DNA of 64,000 bases from Nocardioides sp. (lineage in GTDB: Bacteria; Actinomycetota; Actinomycetes; Propionibacteriales; Nocardioidaceae). This document shows, in pieces, positions 46,559-57,123 of the stretch; the first letter of the stretch is position 1; every line of letters begins with the position of its first letter. The stretch spans positions 62,001 through 126,000 of the forward strand of contig JACJWV010000015.1 of the NCBI GenBank assembly GCA_020636915.1, in the 5' to 3' direction. A program made the position numbers and the translations under genes. The notes under the pieces were generated by a model, which was not told where the DNA came from, did not search any database, and saw only the letters and a list, made by a program, of their open reading frames with translations.

Positions 46559-47155
46559 TCAGGCCGGGATCGGCTGGTCGTCGTCGCGGGGCCCGAAGAT
46601 GCAGACCTCGTCGAGCTGCTCGGCCGACAGCGGGAGGCCCCACGCCTGCATCTGGGTGCGCGAGCGCCGGGAGAAGAGCGCCCGGAACAGCTCGTAGGGG
46701 TCGACGTCCGCGGGCACTCCGGCGGTGCCGAACCGCATCGGCGCGACGCCGGCCAGCACCGGCTCCCACAGGTGGTCGGGGAGCCGGCCACGCCCGAGGG
46801 CCTCGTGGAGGTCGGCGTGGTGCACCGCGATGTCCCAGACGATCGCGGGGCGGGGGTTGTCGGCCACCTGCTCGGCGATCGGGTCCTGGTGCGACTGCAT
46901 CTCCGTGACCAGGTCCGGGACGGGCAGCCCGCGCCGCTCCCCGACGTGCCGCGCCGTCCACTCCGGCCCCGGCGCCCCGTCCATCCGGCCGGTGACGGCG
47001 TCGGACGGTCCGCCGGCCAGGTGGGCGATCACGTCGTGCACGGTCCACGCGGGCGTCGCCGGCACCTCCCGGGCGAGCTCGTCAGCGGTCAGGTCCGTGG
47101 CGAGCGCGCAGACGGCGCCCACGTGCTCGCGGTAGAGGGCACCCCAATCGGTCAT
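46559..47155 (-). CDS. Mycothiol-dependent maleylpyruvate isomerase-fold protein
   Basis: The 198-residue protein of the DinB-related maleylpyruvate isomerase family has the WTVHDVIAHLAGGPSDAV motif (about 37-54) and an IVWDIAVHHADLHEALG segment (about 105-121), whose His and Asp contribute the metal site. A TIGR03083-like C-terminal region follows. The reaction is unknown; many members are mycothiol-dependent. The ATG at 47155 fits the standard length. It diverges from the DGPF/ECF42 operon. Confidence 0.82.
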   Translation of the reverse strand: MTDWGALYREHVGAVCALATDLTADELAREVPATPAWTVHDVIAHLAGGPSDAVTGRMDGAPGPEWTARHVGERRGLPVPDLVTEMQSHQDPIAEQVADNPRPAIVWDIAVHHADLHEALGRGRLPDHLWEPVLAGVAPMRFGTAGVPADVDPYELFRALFSRRSRTQMQAWGLPLSAEQLDEVCIFGPRDDDQPIPA

Positions 47156-47193
47156 GGGAGGACCGTAGGCACGCGAGGTGATTTCGGGAAAGG

Positions 47194-47220
47194 TGTCGTA
47201 CCGACGCCGTCCTGTCCGTG
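47194..47220 (+). promoter_or_regulatory. Possible ECF42-type promoter
   Basis: TGTCGT (47194-47199) followed after 17 nt by CGTG resembles the TGTCGA-type -35 element reported for ECF42 targets, which is known from the literature. The -10 match is poor. If real, the sigma factor would autoregulate its operon. Confidence 0.25.
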
Positions 47221-47267
47221 GAGTGGGTGAACGGCCCGCTCGGGGCCCCATCCCAGGAGGAAGTGAC

Positions 47268-47636
47268 ATGACCCAGTACCTGCTCGCCGTCAACCACACA
47301 CCCGAGGACCTCGCCGCGATGGACGCCATGTCCCCCGCGGAGATGCAGGCGATGTTCGACACCGTGGGTGCCTTCAACCAGCGCCTGCAGGCCGAGGGGG
47401 CCTGGGTCTTCGCCGGAGGGCTCCAGAACCACGACTCGACCACGACCGTCGACAACACCGGCTCCGACGTCGTCGTGACCGACGGCCCCTTCGTGGAGTC
47501 CAAGGAGTACCTCGGTGGCTTCTGGGTGATCGAGGCACCCGACCTGGATGCTGCGCTGAAGTGGGCCGCCGAGGGCTCGAAGGCCTGCGGCAACCGGGTC
47601 CAGGTGCGGCCGTTCCAGGAGGAGCCCGACGCGTGA
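47268..47636 (+). CDS. DGPF/YCII-family protein
   Basis: The 122-residue YCII-like protein contains the DGPF signature (72-75) in VVVTDGPFVESKEYLGGFW. DGPF proteins are the standard partner of ECF42 sigma factors and probably bind a ligand or catalyse a small reaction; their exact role is unknown. The ATG at 47268 has an AGGAGG site in front. The stop overlaps the sigma gene start as GTGA. Confidence 0.9.
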   Translation: MTQYLLAVNHTPEDLAAMDAMSPAEMQAMFDTVGAFNQRLQAEGAWVFAGGLQNHDSTTTVDNTGSDVVVTDGPFVESKEYLGGFWVIEAPDLDAALKWAAEGSKACGNRVQVRPFQEEPDA

Positions 47637-48876
47637 GCGACGCCGTAGCGGCGATCGAGCGGATCTACCGCGAGGAGTACGGCCGGGTCGTCGCCTCGCT
47701 GGTCCGCCGCTTCGGCGACATCGACGTCGCCGAGGAGGCGGCCGGTGAGGCGCTCCTGGTCGCGGTCGAGCGGTGGCCGGTGGACGGGGTCCCGCCCAAC
47801 CCCGGCGGTTGGCTGACCACGACCGCCGCCCGGCGTGCCATCGACCGGATCCGCCGTGAGTCGCACCGCGACGCCAAGCACCAGGCGGCCCTGATGATCG
47901 CGAACCCCGAAGGACACGAGCCGACCGGCCTCGTCGAGGACGACCGGCTCCGGCTGATCTTCACCTGCTGCCACCCGGCGCTGGCCCCCGAGGCGCGGGT
48001 CGCGCTCACCCTTCGCCTTCTGGGTGGCCTGACCGTCGCCGAGATCGCGGCGGCCTTCCTGGTGCCCGAGACGACGATGGCGCAACGGATCACCCGGGCC
48101 AAGCGCAAGATCAAGGACGCCCACATCCCGTTCCGGGTGCCCGACGAGGCCGACCTGACCGCGCGGCTCGCCGGCGTGCTGGCCGTGGTCTACCTGGTCT
48201 TCAACGAGGGCTACCTGGCCACCTCGGGTGAGCAGGCCGTGCGCGAGGACCTCACGGGCGAGGCGATCCGGCTCGGCCGGATCCTGCACGACCTGCTCCC
48301 CGACGAGCCCGAGGTCTGCGGCCTCCTGGCGCTGATGCTCCTCACCGAGGCGCGCCGGCCCAGCCGGGTCGACGAGAGCGGCGAGCTGGTGACGCTGCGC
48401 GACCAGGACCGCGGCGGGTGGGAACGCGCCCTCGTCGAGGAGGGGCACGACCTGGTGCGCGAGTGCCTGGCGCGCCACGCCTCGGGCGGGAGGCGGCCGG
48501 GGCAGTACCAGCTGCTCGCCGCGATCAACGCCGTCCACACCGATGCGCCCGAGGTCGGCGCGACCGACTGGGCGCAGATCGCCGCGCTCTACGACCAGCT
48601 GTACGCCGTCGCGCCGTCCCCCGTGGTCGCGCTCAACCGGGCGGTGGCGACCGCCGAGCTGGACGGCCCCGCGGTCGCCCTCGCCGAGGTCGACCGGCTC
48701 GCCGAGGTCGAGCCGAGCCTGACGTCGTACCACGCCTGGCACGCGACGCGCGCCGACCTGCTGCGCCGCCTCGGCCGGAGTGCCGACGCGCGGGCGGCGT
48801 ACGACGCCGCGATCGACGCGACGGCGAACCCGGCCGAGCGCGCCTACCTCGCCCGCCGCCGTGGCACGCTGGCGCC

Positions 48877-48880
<4 letters not shown>
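47633..48880 (+). CDS. ECF42-type RNA polymerase sigma factor
   Basis: The 415-residue sigma factor has region 2 (about 5-75, IYREEYGRVVASLVRRFGD and WLTTTAARRAIDRIRRE) and region 4 (about 105-160, with EIAAAFLVPETTMAQRITRAKRKI). A long C-terminal extension (about 170-415) of TPR-like helical repeats is typical of ECF42. That domain, rather than an anti-sigma factor, is thought to control it. The gene overlaps the DGPF gene and the following M3 peptidase gene (ATGA). The signal sensed is not known. Confidence 0.92.
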
Positions 48881-50796
<1,916 letters not shown>

Positions 50797-50800
50797 GGCG

Positions 50801-50895
50801 TGCGGGGTTCGGCTGCTGGCAGCCGAACCCCGCAGGACACGCCGACCCGCTCCGGCGTGTCCTGCGGGTTCTGGCTGCCAGCAGCCAGAACCCGC
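50801..50895. repeat. Three-hairpin repeat element, family A, copy 2
   Basis: Hairpin 1 (50801-50834) has perfect 16-bp arms with a TG loop. The middle hairpin pairs CCCGCAGGACACGCCG (50829-50844) with 50853-50868. Hairpin 3 (50864-50895) has perfect 15-bp arms with a CA loop. The middle stem uses the arms of the outer ones, as in the copy at 3423-3519. It starts 4 bp after the M3 peptidase stop and probably ends that transcript before the PadR gene. Confidence 0.78.
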
Positions 50896-50923
50896 TTGCC
50901 CAGCCACCGTCGCTGGCGTACGC

Positions 50924-50939
50924 TCACGATATATCGCGA
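50924..50939. promoter_or_regulatory. Near-perfect palindrome TCACGATATATCGCGA, candidate PadR operator
   Basis: The 16-bp sequence is symmetric except for one base pair (A/C against G/T). Its AT-rich CGATATATCG core stands out in this GC-rich region. It lies 68 bp before the PadR start. PadR regulators usually repress their own promoter. Confidence 0.45.
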
Positions 50940-51006
50940 CACGTCGACGACAGTCAGACGAGTGATACCGAGACATCGAGAGACACAGCAGAGAGGAGTC
51001 CTGATC

Positions 51007-51702
51007 GTGGGACACCGAGGATTCGGTCGGCAGTGGGTGTACCACCCCGACCAGCAGATGCAGCAGCACGGACGACGCGGCGGCTGGGGCGGTCCGCCCT
51101 GGGGAGGCTTCGGCCCGCACGGGGTCGGGCGGCCCGGCAACCCGGGCCCGCCGCCGTGGGTGGCCGGCCTGTTCGGGCTCGCCCAGGGCGAGCGGCAGCG
51201 TGGGCCGCGGGTACGCCGCGGCGACGTCCGCTCCGCGATCCTGGACGTGGTCCGGGCCGCGAAGGACAACGGCGAGGACCTCAACGGCTACCAGGTGATC
51301 CAGCAGATCACCGAGCGTAGCAACGGCGCGTGGCGGCCGAGCCCGGGCTCGGTCTACCCGACCGTCTCGCAGCTGGAGGACGAGGGCCTGCTCGTCACCA
51401 CCGACAGCAACGGCCGCCGCAGCCTGGCCCTGACGACGGCAGGTGAGGAGTACGTCGCCGGTCACGCCGACGAGCTCGCCGCGGTCTGGGCGCCGTTCGA
51501 GGAGCCCGAGCGGGACGAGGAGGGCGGGGTCGCGGACCTGCGGCCCGAGATCGGCCAGGTCATGGGCGCGGTGTGGCAGATCGTCAGCACCGGCAGCGAC
51601 CGCCAGCGGCGCGCCGCGATCGAGATCCTCGTCGAGACCCGCCGCAAGCTCTACGGCGTGCTCGCCGACGGCGACGACCCGGAGCAGCCCGAGGCCGACT
51701 GA
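51007..51702 (+). CDS. PadR-family regulator with Gly/Pro-rich N-terminus
   Basis: The 231-residue protein has a low-complexity N-terminus rich in Gly, Pro, Trp and Gln (about 1-55). A PadR winged helix follows (about 65-150) with RRGDVRSAILDVVRAAKDNGEDLNGYQVIQQI and PSPGSVYPTVSQLEDEGLL. A C-terminal dimerisation helix contains the late RRKLYGVLADG. GTG 51007 has AGAGGAG upstream. The neighbouring DUF1707 gene, 38 bp away, is the likely co-regulated partner. The inducer is unknown. Confidence 0.88.
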   Translation: MGHRGFGRQWVYHPDQQMQQHGRRGGWGGPPWGGFGPHGVGRPGNPGPPPWVAGLFGLAQGERQRGPRVRRGDVRSAILDVVRAAKDNGEDLNGYQVIQQITERSNGAWRPSPGSVYPTVSQLEDEGLLVTTDSNGRRSLALTTAGEEYVAGHADELAAVWAPFEEPERDEEGGVADLRPEIGQVMGAVWQIVSTGSDRQRRAAIEILVETRRKLYGVLADGDDPEQPEAD

Positions 51703-51740
51703 GGCCCGGCCAGCGACCCGACGAGCGGCAGGAGCAGGCG

Positions 51741-52139
51741 ATGGACGACCGACTGCGGATCAGCGACGCCGAGCGCGACCGGGCGGCCGCGGAGCTCGGC
51801 GAGCACTACGCCCAGGGCCGGATCACGACCGAGGAGCACGCCGAGCGGCTGGACCGCATCTGGGCGGCCCGGACCCGCGGCGAGCTGGCGCCGGTCTTCG
51901 CGGACCTGCCCGGCCACCAGGGCCCGGGGGCCGCGGCCCCGGCACGCCGACCGGCGTACCGGGCACCCGGACCCCCGTGGCGACGCAGCCTGCCCGCGCC
52001 GGTGCTCGGGCTGTTCGTCGTGCTGCTGGCGCTGACGATCGCCACCCACAAGCCCGTCCTCGTGGTCGGGTTGTTGGTGCTGGTCGTCCTCGCGCGGCGT
52101 CGCTCGCGCGGCCGGCGGTGGTCTGGACGACAGGAGTAG
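51741..52139 (+). CDS. DUF1707 (SHOCT-like) membrane protein
   Basis: The 132-residue protein has a DUF1707 domain (about 3-55), whose signature is LRISDAERDRAAAELGEHYA then GRITTEEHAERLDRIWAARTRGEL. A Pro/Ala-rich linker and a C-terminal hydrophobic region of one or two membrane segments (about 85-118) follow. DUF1707 proteins often accompany PadR regulators. It may anchor to the membrane as a signalling or envelope-stress component; the role is unknown. Confidence 0.87.
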   Translation: MDDRLRISDAERDRAAAELGEHYAQGRITTEEHAERLDRIWAARTRGELAPVFADLPGHQGPGAAAPARRPAYRAPGPPWRRSLPAPVLGLFVVLLALTIATHKPVLVVGLLVLVVLARRRSRGRRWSGRQE

Positions 52140-52194
52140 ACCAGGTGTGCAGACCATGACGCTAGACCAGGTATCCGAGCGGGCGTGACGTTCT

Positions 52195-52288
52195 TAACCT
52201 GACGAGACCGGGCGTGGGGACCGGCTGGAGTGATCTCGGGATGAGGTGTGCTCCACCCGTTGTACCTGACAGCAAGGAGATCGTCGTC
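52195..52288 (+). promoter_or_regulatory. Promoter and 5' leader of the first secreted-array gene (gene A)
   Basis: TAACCT (52195-52200) fits an actinobacterial TAnnnT -10 box. The downstream sequence keeps GGGGACCG (52216-52223) and ATCTCGGGATG, which also occur in the leaders of genes C and F, but lacks their CCCCACGTCCTC segment. The AAGGAGATCGTCGTC site before the ATG is repeated before gene B. Two TAGACCAGGT copies lie upstream (near 52138 and 52163). Confidence 0.5.
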
Positions 52289-53341
52289 ATGACAGCTCGA
52301 AGTCGCACCCGCACCTTCCTCTTCGGTGCCGCTGCCGCTGCGCTGCTCGCGCCGATCGCCCTGGTCGCTGCCATGGCGAGCCCGGCGTCCGCCGCGCCCG
52401 GCAAGCCGCACGAGGTCTACATGTACAAGGTCGAGAAGCACGTCGACCTCTCCGGCGAGTTCCCGGACCAGAACCTGCACGAGCACGTCTACTGCAACCC
52501 GGGCGACATCGCGCTCGACGGCATGTGGCGGGTCGACCATGTCGACCAGGCCAACCCGCCCGACACCTACGGGGACGAGCGCGACGTCTCCGTCCTCGCC
52601 TCGTACGGCGACGACATCGACCGGACGAAGTGGCACTTCCGCATGACGAACTTCGCGGACGGCGACGCGCAGATCAAGCTCTTCGCGACGTGCATCCGCG
52701 GCACTGTCGAGCAGGCATACGGTCACACCCACGAGGTGCGCGTCACGGGGCGCGGCGACCAGCAGCACAACGGACTGCTCGCCAGCCCGAACGTGCAGTC
52801 GTTCGCCTGGGACAACGCCTGCCCCGACGACTCCTACGCCGTGACGCCGGGCTTCAACGTGACCAGCTCCGAGTTCGGCAAGCGGGTGCGGATCGTCCGG
52901 AGCTACCCCTCGGCCGCGAACTTCCAGGGGTGGCGCTGGGCCTTCGTGGTGAGTGACCCGGTGGACATCACGGTCTACCTGCGTTGCCTGCGGACGACGA
53001 CCGGCTCCGGGGGATCCGGACCGCACGCTCACCAGCTCCCGATGGCCTGGCGCCCGACCGGGCAGGGCGGCTACTTCTCCAACCTCAACGTGGTCGGGAC
53101 CCAGGAGCGCCGCGTCAACTGCGACGACGGGGCGAACGGAAACCGCTACCAGGACTACAAGGCCATGGTGGGTGCGTTCTGGATCAACGACCCGAGCCAC
53201 GTGTGGTTCCTCGGCATGGACCCGCGTCCCAAGCAGCGTGCCTACAAGTTCTGGTGGGACGGCGGCGGGGACTCCGGGATCTACCTGGACGCACTGTGTG
53301 TCCGGGCCCGTACCGGCAAGCAGATCGCGCCGGTTCCCTGA
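52289..53341 (+). CDS. Secreted three-repeat protein, array gene A
   Basis: The 350-residue protein has a signal peptide (cleavage near ASA at 34-36). It has six cysteines in three pairs; the first is C69, in VYCNPGD. It carries the shared segments GMWRVDHVDQ, WHFRMTNFADGDAQIKLF, GHTH, GPHAH and a C-terminal MDPRPKQRAYKFWWDG. The protein is not recognised as a named family. Each Cys pair spans a C-x-x-G...G(F/M)...W...C module reminiscent of small actinobacterial secreted modules (from memory). It probably folds as disulfide-locked beta repeats outside the cell. It belongs to class 1 with C, E and F. Gene B starts 46 bp downstream, so A and B are probably co-transcribed. Confidence 0.7.
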   Translation: MTARSRTRTFLFGAAAAALLAPIALVAAMASPASAAPGKPHEVYMYKVEKHVDLSGEFPDQNLHEHVYCNPGDIALDGMWRVDHVDQANPPDTYGDERDVSVLASYGDDIDRTKWHFRMTNFADGDAQIKLFATCIRGTVEQAYGHTHEVRVTGRGDQQHNGLLASPNVQSFAWDNACPDDSYAVTPGFNVTSSEFGKRVRIVRSYPSAANFQGWRWAFVVSDPVDITVYLRCLRTTTGSGGSGPHAHQLPMAWRPTGQGGYFSNLNVVGTQERRVNCDDGANGNRYQDYKAMVGAFWINDPSHVWFLGMDPRPKQRAYKFWWDGGGDSGIYLDALCVRARTGKQIAPVP

Positions 53342-53387
53342 CGGCACCTCCAGCCCCATTCCTGCGAACCACGAGGAGATCGTCGCC

Positions 53388-54458
53388 ATGACGCTAGCCA
53401 GCCGGATCCGCGTCGCGGCAGCCATTGGAGCGCTCGTGGCTCCCCTGGCTCTCGTGGCCGCGTCGACGTCCCCCGCGGACGCCGGCACCCCGAAGCACAA
53501 GCACGAGATGGTGCTCTACAAGGTCGAGAGCACCGTCAAGCTCAGCGACGCGAGCCTCGACACCGAGTCGCTGAGCTGCAGCCCCGGTGACTACGTCCTC
53601 GACGGCATGTGGCTGGTCAAGCACGTCGACCAGTACTCGCCCGACCCCGACGACGACCCGGGCTTCCCGACGGGTGGGGCCTACAACGACGAGCGTGACG
53701 TCTGGGTGCAGGCGTCGTACCCGGACCAGGGCGACCTCCGCACGTGGCGGTTCAAGTTCCAGAACAAGGCGTACGGCGACGCCCAGCTGCGGCTCGCGAT
53801 CACCTGCATCAACGGCGCGACGCAGTTCACCAACGGCCACCGTCACCAGGTCTACGTCCACCATCTCTTCGGGGGTGGCGCTGCGACGACCGACGAGGGC
53901 AACGGCCGCTTCTACGTCGACTCGGGCGACCCGGGGTTCAGCACCTGTGCTGCCAACAACGAGTACTTCGTCGCACCTGGCTTCGATCTCGGCAGCACCA
54001 ACTACCGGATCGTCGGCAGCTACCCGTCGACCAAGAACGCCGGGCTGTCCTGGGCCTGGGAGTTCGCCGTCGACGCCGTGCCGACGCAGCCCGCCAGCAT
54101 CAACGTCTACGGCCGGTGCATCGACCGGCGCGTGCTGGCCGACTCCGGTCACCGGCACGCGATCGCCATGGCACACCTGCCCGGTCTGCCGTTCGCGTCG
54201 TGGAAGCAGAGCTTCAACCCCACCGGGTTCCCCAACGAGTTCCAGTACCAGTGCGACCAGGACTACCCCCAGTTCCACAACTACAAGGCGATGGTGGGCT
54301 GGTTCTGGATGGGTGCGCACTGGGAGCACAACTGGTTCATCGGCATGGAGCCGCGGCCCAAGCTGCGGGCCTTCACCTTCATGAACAAGGACCCCAACCC
54401 GGCCCAGGTGAAGTACGGCACGCTGTGCATCAACGCCAGGACGTCGAACCCGGTCTGA
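53388..54458 (+). CDS. Secreted three-repeat protein, array gene B
   Basis: This is a 356-residue paralog with a signal peptide (cleavage near ADA at 30-32) and the six conserved cysteines. Class 2 features shared with D are an HxH at the very start (HKH, 37-39), a longer first loop with YNDERDV, and an ending with GMEPRPK in place of MDPRPKQ. The second module contains NNEYFVAPGF and WEFAVD. It follows A after 46 bp, and its AGGAGATCGTCG site repeats A's. A GC-rich hairpin (54483-54510) ends the A-B transcript. The function is unknown; surface or extracellular binding is inferred. Confidence 0.7.
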   Translation: MTLASRIRVAAAIGALVAPLALVAASTSPADAGTPKHKHEMVLYKVESTVKLSDASLDTESLSCSPGDYVLDGMWLVKHVDQYSPDPDDDPGFPTGGAYNDERDVWVQASYPDQGDLRTWRFKFQNKAYGDAQLRLAITCINGATQFTNGHRHQVYVHHLFGGGAATTDEGNGRFYVDSGDPGFSTCAANNEYFVAPGFDLGSTNYRIVGSYPSTKNAGLSWAWEFAVDAVPTQPASINVYGRCIDRRVLADSGHRHAIAMAHLPGLPFASWKQSFNPTGFPNEFQYQCDQDYPQFHNYKAMVGWFWMGAHWEHNWFIGMEPRPKLRAFTFMNKDPNPAQVKYGTLCINARTSNPV

Positions 54459-54482
54459 CGAGACCCTGACCGAGACCTGACT

Positions 54483-54510
54483 GAGCCCGCCCGTACGCCG
54501 GGGCGGGCTC
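54483..54510 (+). terminator. GC-rich hairpin after array gene B
   Basis: GAGCCCGCC and GGCGGGCTC arms pair around a short loop, 24 bp after the gene B stop. Similar hairpins follow C, D, E and F, so it is probably the end of the A-B transcript. Confidence 0.65.
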
Positions 54511-54564
54511 GGTCGCGTCACGCCGGGTTCCCGATCAGGAGCGGGGTCGACGGTCTGGTCCTGT

Positions 54565-54697
54565 GGAGCAGACCACCGCGAGGTCGCGGCACGAACGGCT
54601 GACACAGGACTACCCTGGAAGTGCCACACCGCCCCACGTCCTCGGGGACCGCGAACCAAGATCTCGGTCTCGGGATGCCCGTTTGGAGGCGGTGGTC
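54565..54697 (+). promoter_or_regulatory. Promoter and conserved 5' leader of array gene C
   Basis: GGAGCAGACCA (54565-54575) and TACCCT (54611-54616) stand with the same spacing as in gene D. The leader contains CACACCGCC, the CCCCACGTCCTCGGGG hairpin (54632-54647) and then GGAGGCGGTGGTC before the ATG. CACCGCC can pair with GGCGGTG beside the Shine-Dalgarno sequence, which would hide it. This suggests regulation of translation by the leader. Confidence 0.6.
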
Positions 54698-55726
54698 ATG
54701 GCCACCAGGTTCCGTTCCGCCCTCGTCGGTGCCGCCGCCGCGGCGCTCATCATGCCGGCCGTTGCTGTGCTCGCCGGAGCCGCGCCCGCCTCAGCGAGCT
54801 CGCCACGTCCGCACGAGGTGGCGATGTACAAGGTCGAGAGGCACGTCGACCTCGGTGGTGAGTACCCCGACAACTGGATCGACACGACACTTTCCTGCAA
54901 CGGCGGCGACTACGTGCTCGAGGGCATGTGGCGGGTCGACCACGTCGACCAGGCTCAGCCGCCGGACAGCTTCGGCGACGAGCGCAACGTGACGATGGCC
55001 GGGTCGTACGGAGACGTCAGCGACGTCAGCAAGTGGCACTTCCGCATGACGAACTTCGCCGACGGTGACGCACAGATCAAGCTGTTCCTGACGTGCATCC
55101 GCGGTCAGGTCGACCCGGCATTCGGGCATGCCCACAACCTGGTCATCTCGGCGCAGAAGTCGGTGACCCAGTCGTCGATGCCTGCCGGAAGCGCCACCGT
55201 GGCCATGAGCCCCGGATGTGACGTGAGCGCCCTTCCGGTGGCCCCTGGGTTCAGCTTCTCGTCGCACGCGCAGGGGTCCCGGATCTACCGGAGCTGGCCG
55301 TCGACCGACCTTCGCAGCTGGCAGTGGGCGTTCCAGGTCAACGTCGCCAACCTGGACGTGACCACGACACTCCGTTGCCTGGACTTCGCGACGACACAGG
55401 GCGGCGCAGGATCTCACGTTCACAAGCTGTTCTCCGCCTTCCGTCCGGTCGGCTCCGCCGGCGACCACCAGTACCTGGACGTGAGCGGGATGCAGGAACG
55501 GCGCATCAACTGTGACGACGGCGCCGACGGCAAGTACTTCTCGGACTACAAGGCCATGGTGGGGGCGTTCTGGATCGACGACTACACCCACGCCTGGTTC
55601 CTGGGGATGGACCCGCGGCCCAAGCAGCGGTCCTACAAGTTCTGGTGGGACGGCAGCGGCTCGAACAACGTCTGGCTGGGCGCACAGTGCATCCGGGCCC
55701 GGACGGGCAAGCAGGTCGCCTCGTGA
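54698..55726 (+). CDS. Secreted three-repeat protein, array gene C
   Basis: The 342-residue class 1 paralog has a signal peptide (cleavage near ASAS at 31-34). Its six cysteines include LSCNGG, LTCIRG, PGCDVS, LRCLD, INCDDG and AQCIRA. The second repeat departs from its siblings: it reads PGCDVSALPVAPGFSF, and the following segment is RIYRSWPSTDLRSWQWAFQV. GHAH follows the first module and GSHVH the second. ATG 54698 has GGAGG 8 nt upstream. Its own promoter and leader precede it and a 13-bp-arm hairpin follows (55747-55782). Confidence 0.7.
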   Translation: MATRFRSALVGAAAAALIMPAVAVLAGAAPASASSPRPHEVAMYKVERHVDLGGEYPDNWIDTTLSCNGGDYVLEGMWRVDHVDQAQPPDSFGDERNVTMAGSYGDVSDVSKWHFRMTNFADGDAQIKLFLTCIRGQVDPAFGHAHNLVISAQKSVTQSSMPAGSATVAMSPGCDVSALPVAPGFSFSSHAQGSRIYRSWPSTDLRSWQWAFQVNVANLDVTTTLRCLDFATTQGGAGSHVHKLFSAFRPVGSAGDHQYLDVSGMQERRINCDDGADGKYFSDYKAMVGAFWIDDYTHAWFLGMDPRPKQRSYKFWWDGSGSNNVWLGAQCIRARTGKQVAS

Positions 55727-55746
55727 TCCGTTGAGCTCGGGTCGAC

Positions 55747-55782
55747 TGACGAGGCCCGCTCCTCCCGGGGCGGGCCTCGTCA
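55747..55782 (+). terminator. Perfect 13-bp-arm hairpin after array gene C
   Basis: TGACGAGGCCCGC and its complement close a 10-nt loop, 20 bp after the gene C stop. This is the strongest stem in the array. Confidence 0.7.
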
Positions 55783-55807
55783 GGCTCCGGTCCGGTTCGG
55801 ACCACTG

Positions 55808-55936
55808 GAGCAGACCAGGCAACGAGAACGGCGCGAGCCGGACCTGGCGGGACTAGATTGGCGGTGCCACACCGCCCCACGTCCTCGGGGACCGCAGATT
55901 CGACATTGGTCTCGGGTTCCGTTGGAGGCGGTGGTC
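55808..55936 (+). promoter_or_regulatory. Promoter and conserved 5' leader of array gene D
   Basis: GGAGCAGACCA (55808-55818) and TAGATT (55854-55859) are 36 bp apart, exactly as in gene C. The leader has CACACCGCC, CCCCACGTCCTCGGGG (55875-55890) and GGAGGCGGTGGTC before the ATG. The same CACCGCC/GGCGGTG pairing is possible. Confidence 0.6.
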
Positions 55937-57019
55937 ATGCCCACCAGGTTCCGTCCCACTCTCATCAGTGCCGCCGCCGCGGCGCTCCTGCTGCCGTTCC
56001 TGTCGGCGTTCGTCGGAGCGGCGCCCGCTGTGGCCGGACGCGACATGCACAAGCACGAGGTCGCGATGTACCGGGTCGACAAGTACGTCAAGCTCGCTGG
56101 CGTGGGCACCGACACGGTGGGTGACACCCCGTTCCAGTCCCTGTCCTGCAATGGCGGCGACACGGTCACCGACGGGATGTGGCTGGTCGACCACGTCGAC
56201 CCGTACGTCCCGGTCACCGATCCTGACGGCGACCCCGACTACCCGCCGGACGGCCCCGACCCGAGCGCCTACAACGACCAGCGCGACGTGCAGGTCGACG
56301 CGTCCTATCCCTCGTGGGACAACCGCACCTGGAACTTCAGGTTCGACAACACCGCGTACGGCGACGCACAGGTCAAGCTGTACGTGCTCTGCATCCACGG
56401 TTCCACGGAGCAGGCCAGCGGGCACAACCACAGCATCTCCGTGGGCATGCTGGGGACCGAGACCAGCAGCAGCACGAGCTACAGCTGGCAGAAGCTGTGC
56501 ACCAAGGACCAGTACTTCGTCGCTCCGGGATTCGAGCTGCACGGTGCCCCGTACCGGCTGGTCGGCAGCTTCCCGAAGTCCGGACCGAACCCGTCCGTGC
56601 CCGCGGACACCAAGGGCTGGAACTGGGAGTTCGCCCTGAGCAACCCCAACCACCCTGCCTCGTTCGGGAACGCCACGTTCTACGGCAAGTGCATCAACCG
56701 GCTGACCACCGTCGCGTGGCCCGCCCACCAGCACGCCATCTCGATGCGGTGGGCGCCCACCAGCTACGTGGACCGGACCGTCGGGCCGGGTAGCCCCCAG
56801 TGGGTGCAGTACCAGTGCGACGAGGACAACTCGGCCATGCACAACTACAAGGCCATGACCGCGTCGTTCTACCTCCTGAACAACAGCAAGACGTGGTTCC
56901 TCGGCATGGAGCCCCGCCCGAAGATCCGTGCCTACTCGTTCCTGGCGACCACCAGCAACCAGACCGTGAAGGTGGGAACCCTCTGCATCGACGGCCGGAC
57001 CTCGTTCAAGATCAAGTAG
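55937..57019 (+). CDS. Secreted three-repeat protein, array gene D
   Basis: The 360-residue class 2 paralog is the longest member. It has a signal peptide (cleavage near AVAG at 31-34) and HKH at 38-40 in the mature start. Six cysteines sit in LSCNGG, VLCIHG, KLCTKD, YGKCINR, YQCDED and TLCIDG. The first loop is expanded by an Asp/Pro-rich stretch (DPDGDPDYPPDGPDP) with a possible calcium-binding look, although no known motif is matched. It ends with GMEPRPKIRAYSF as in gene B. Its own promoter and terminator hairpin show that it is expressed independently. Confidence 0.7.
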   Translation: MPTRFRPTLISAAAAALLLPFLSAFVGAAPAVAGRDMHKHEVAMYRVDKYVKLAGVGTDTVGDTPFQSLSCNGGDTVTDGMWLVDHVDPYVPVTDPDGDPDYPPDGPDPSAYNDQRDVQVDASYPSWDNRTWNFRFDNTAYGDAQVKLYVLCIHGSTEQASGHNHSISVGMLGTETSSSTSYSWQKLCTKDQYFVAPGFELHGAPYRLVGSFPKSGPNPSVPADTKGWNWEFALSNPNHPASFGNATFYGKCINRLTTVAWPAHQHAISMRWAPTSYVDRTVGPGSPQWVQYQCDEDNSAMHNYKAMTASFYLLNNSKTWFLGMEPRPKIRAYSFLATTSNQTVKVGTLCIDGRTSFKIK

Positions 57020-57031
57020 CCCATCACGAGC

Positions 57032-57064
57032 ACGGGCTCGCTCCGCACGTCGGGGCGGGCCCGT
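57032..57064 (+). terminator. GC-rich hairpin after array gene D
   Basis: ACGGGCTCGCTCCG pairs with CGGGGCGGGCCCGT, allowing G-U pairs, around CACGT. It lies 13 bp after the gene D stop. Confidence 0.6.
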
Positions 57065-57123
57065 TGGCATACCTCCGGTATGGACCGGGGCCAGGAAGGC
57101 CTGTCGGGGCGGTGGGAGAGGAC

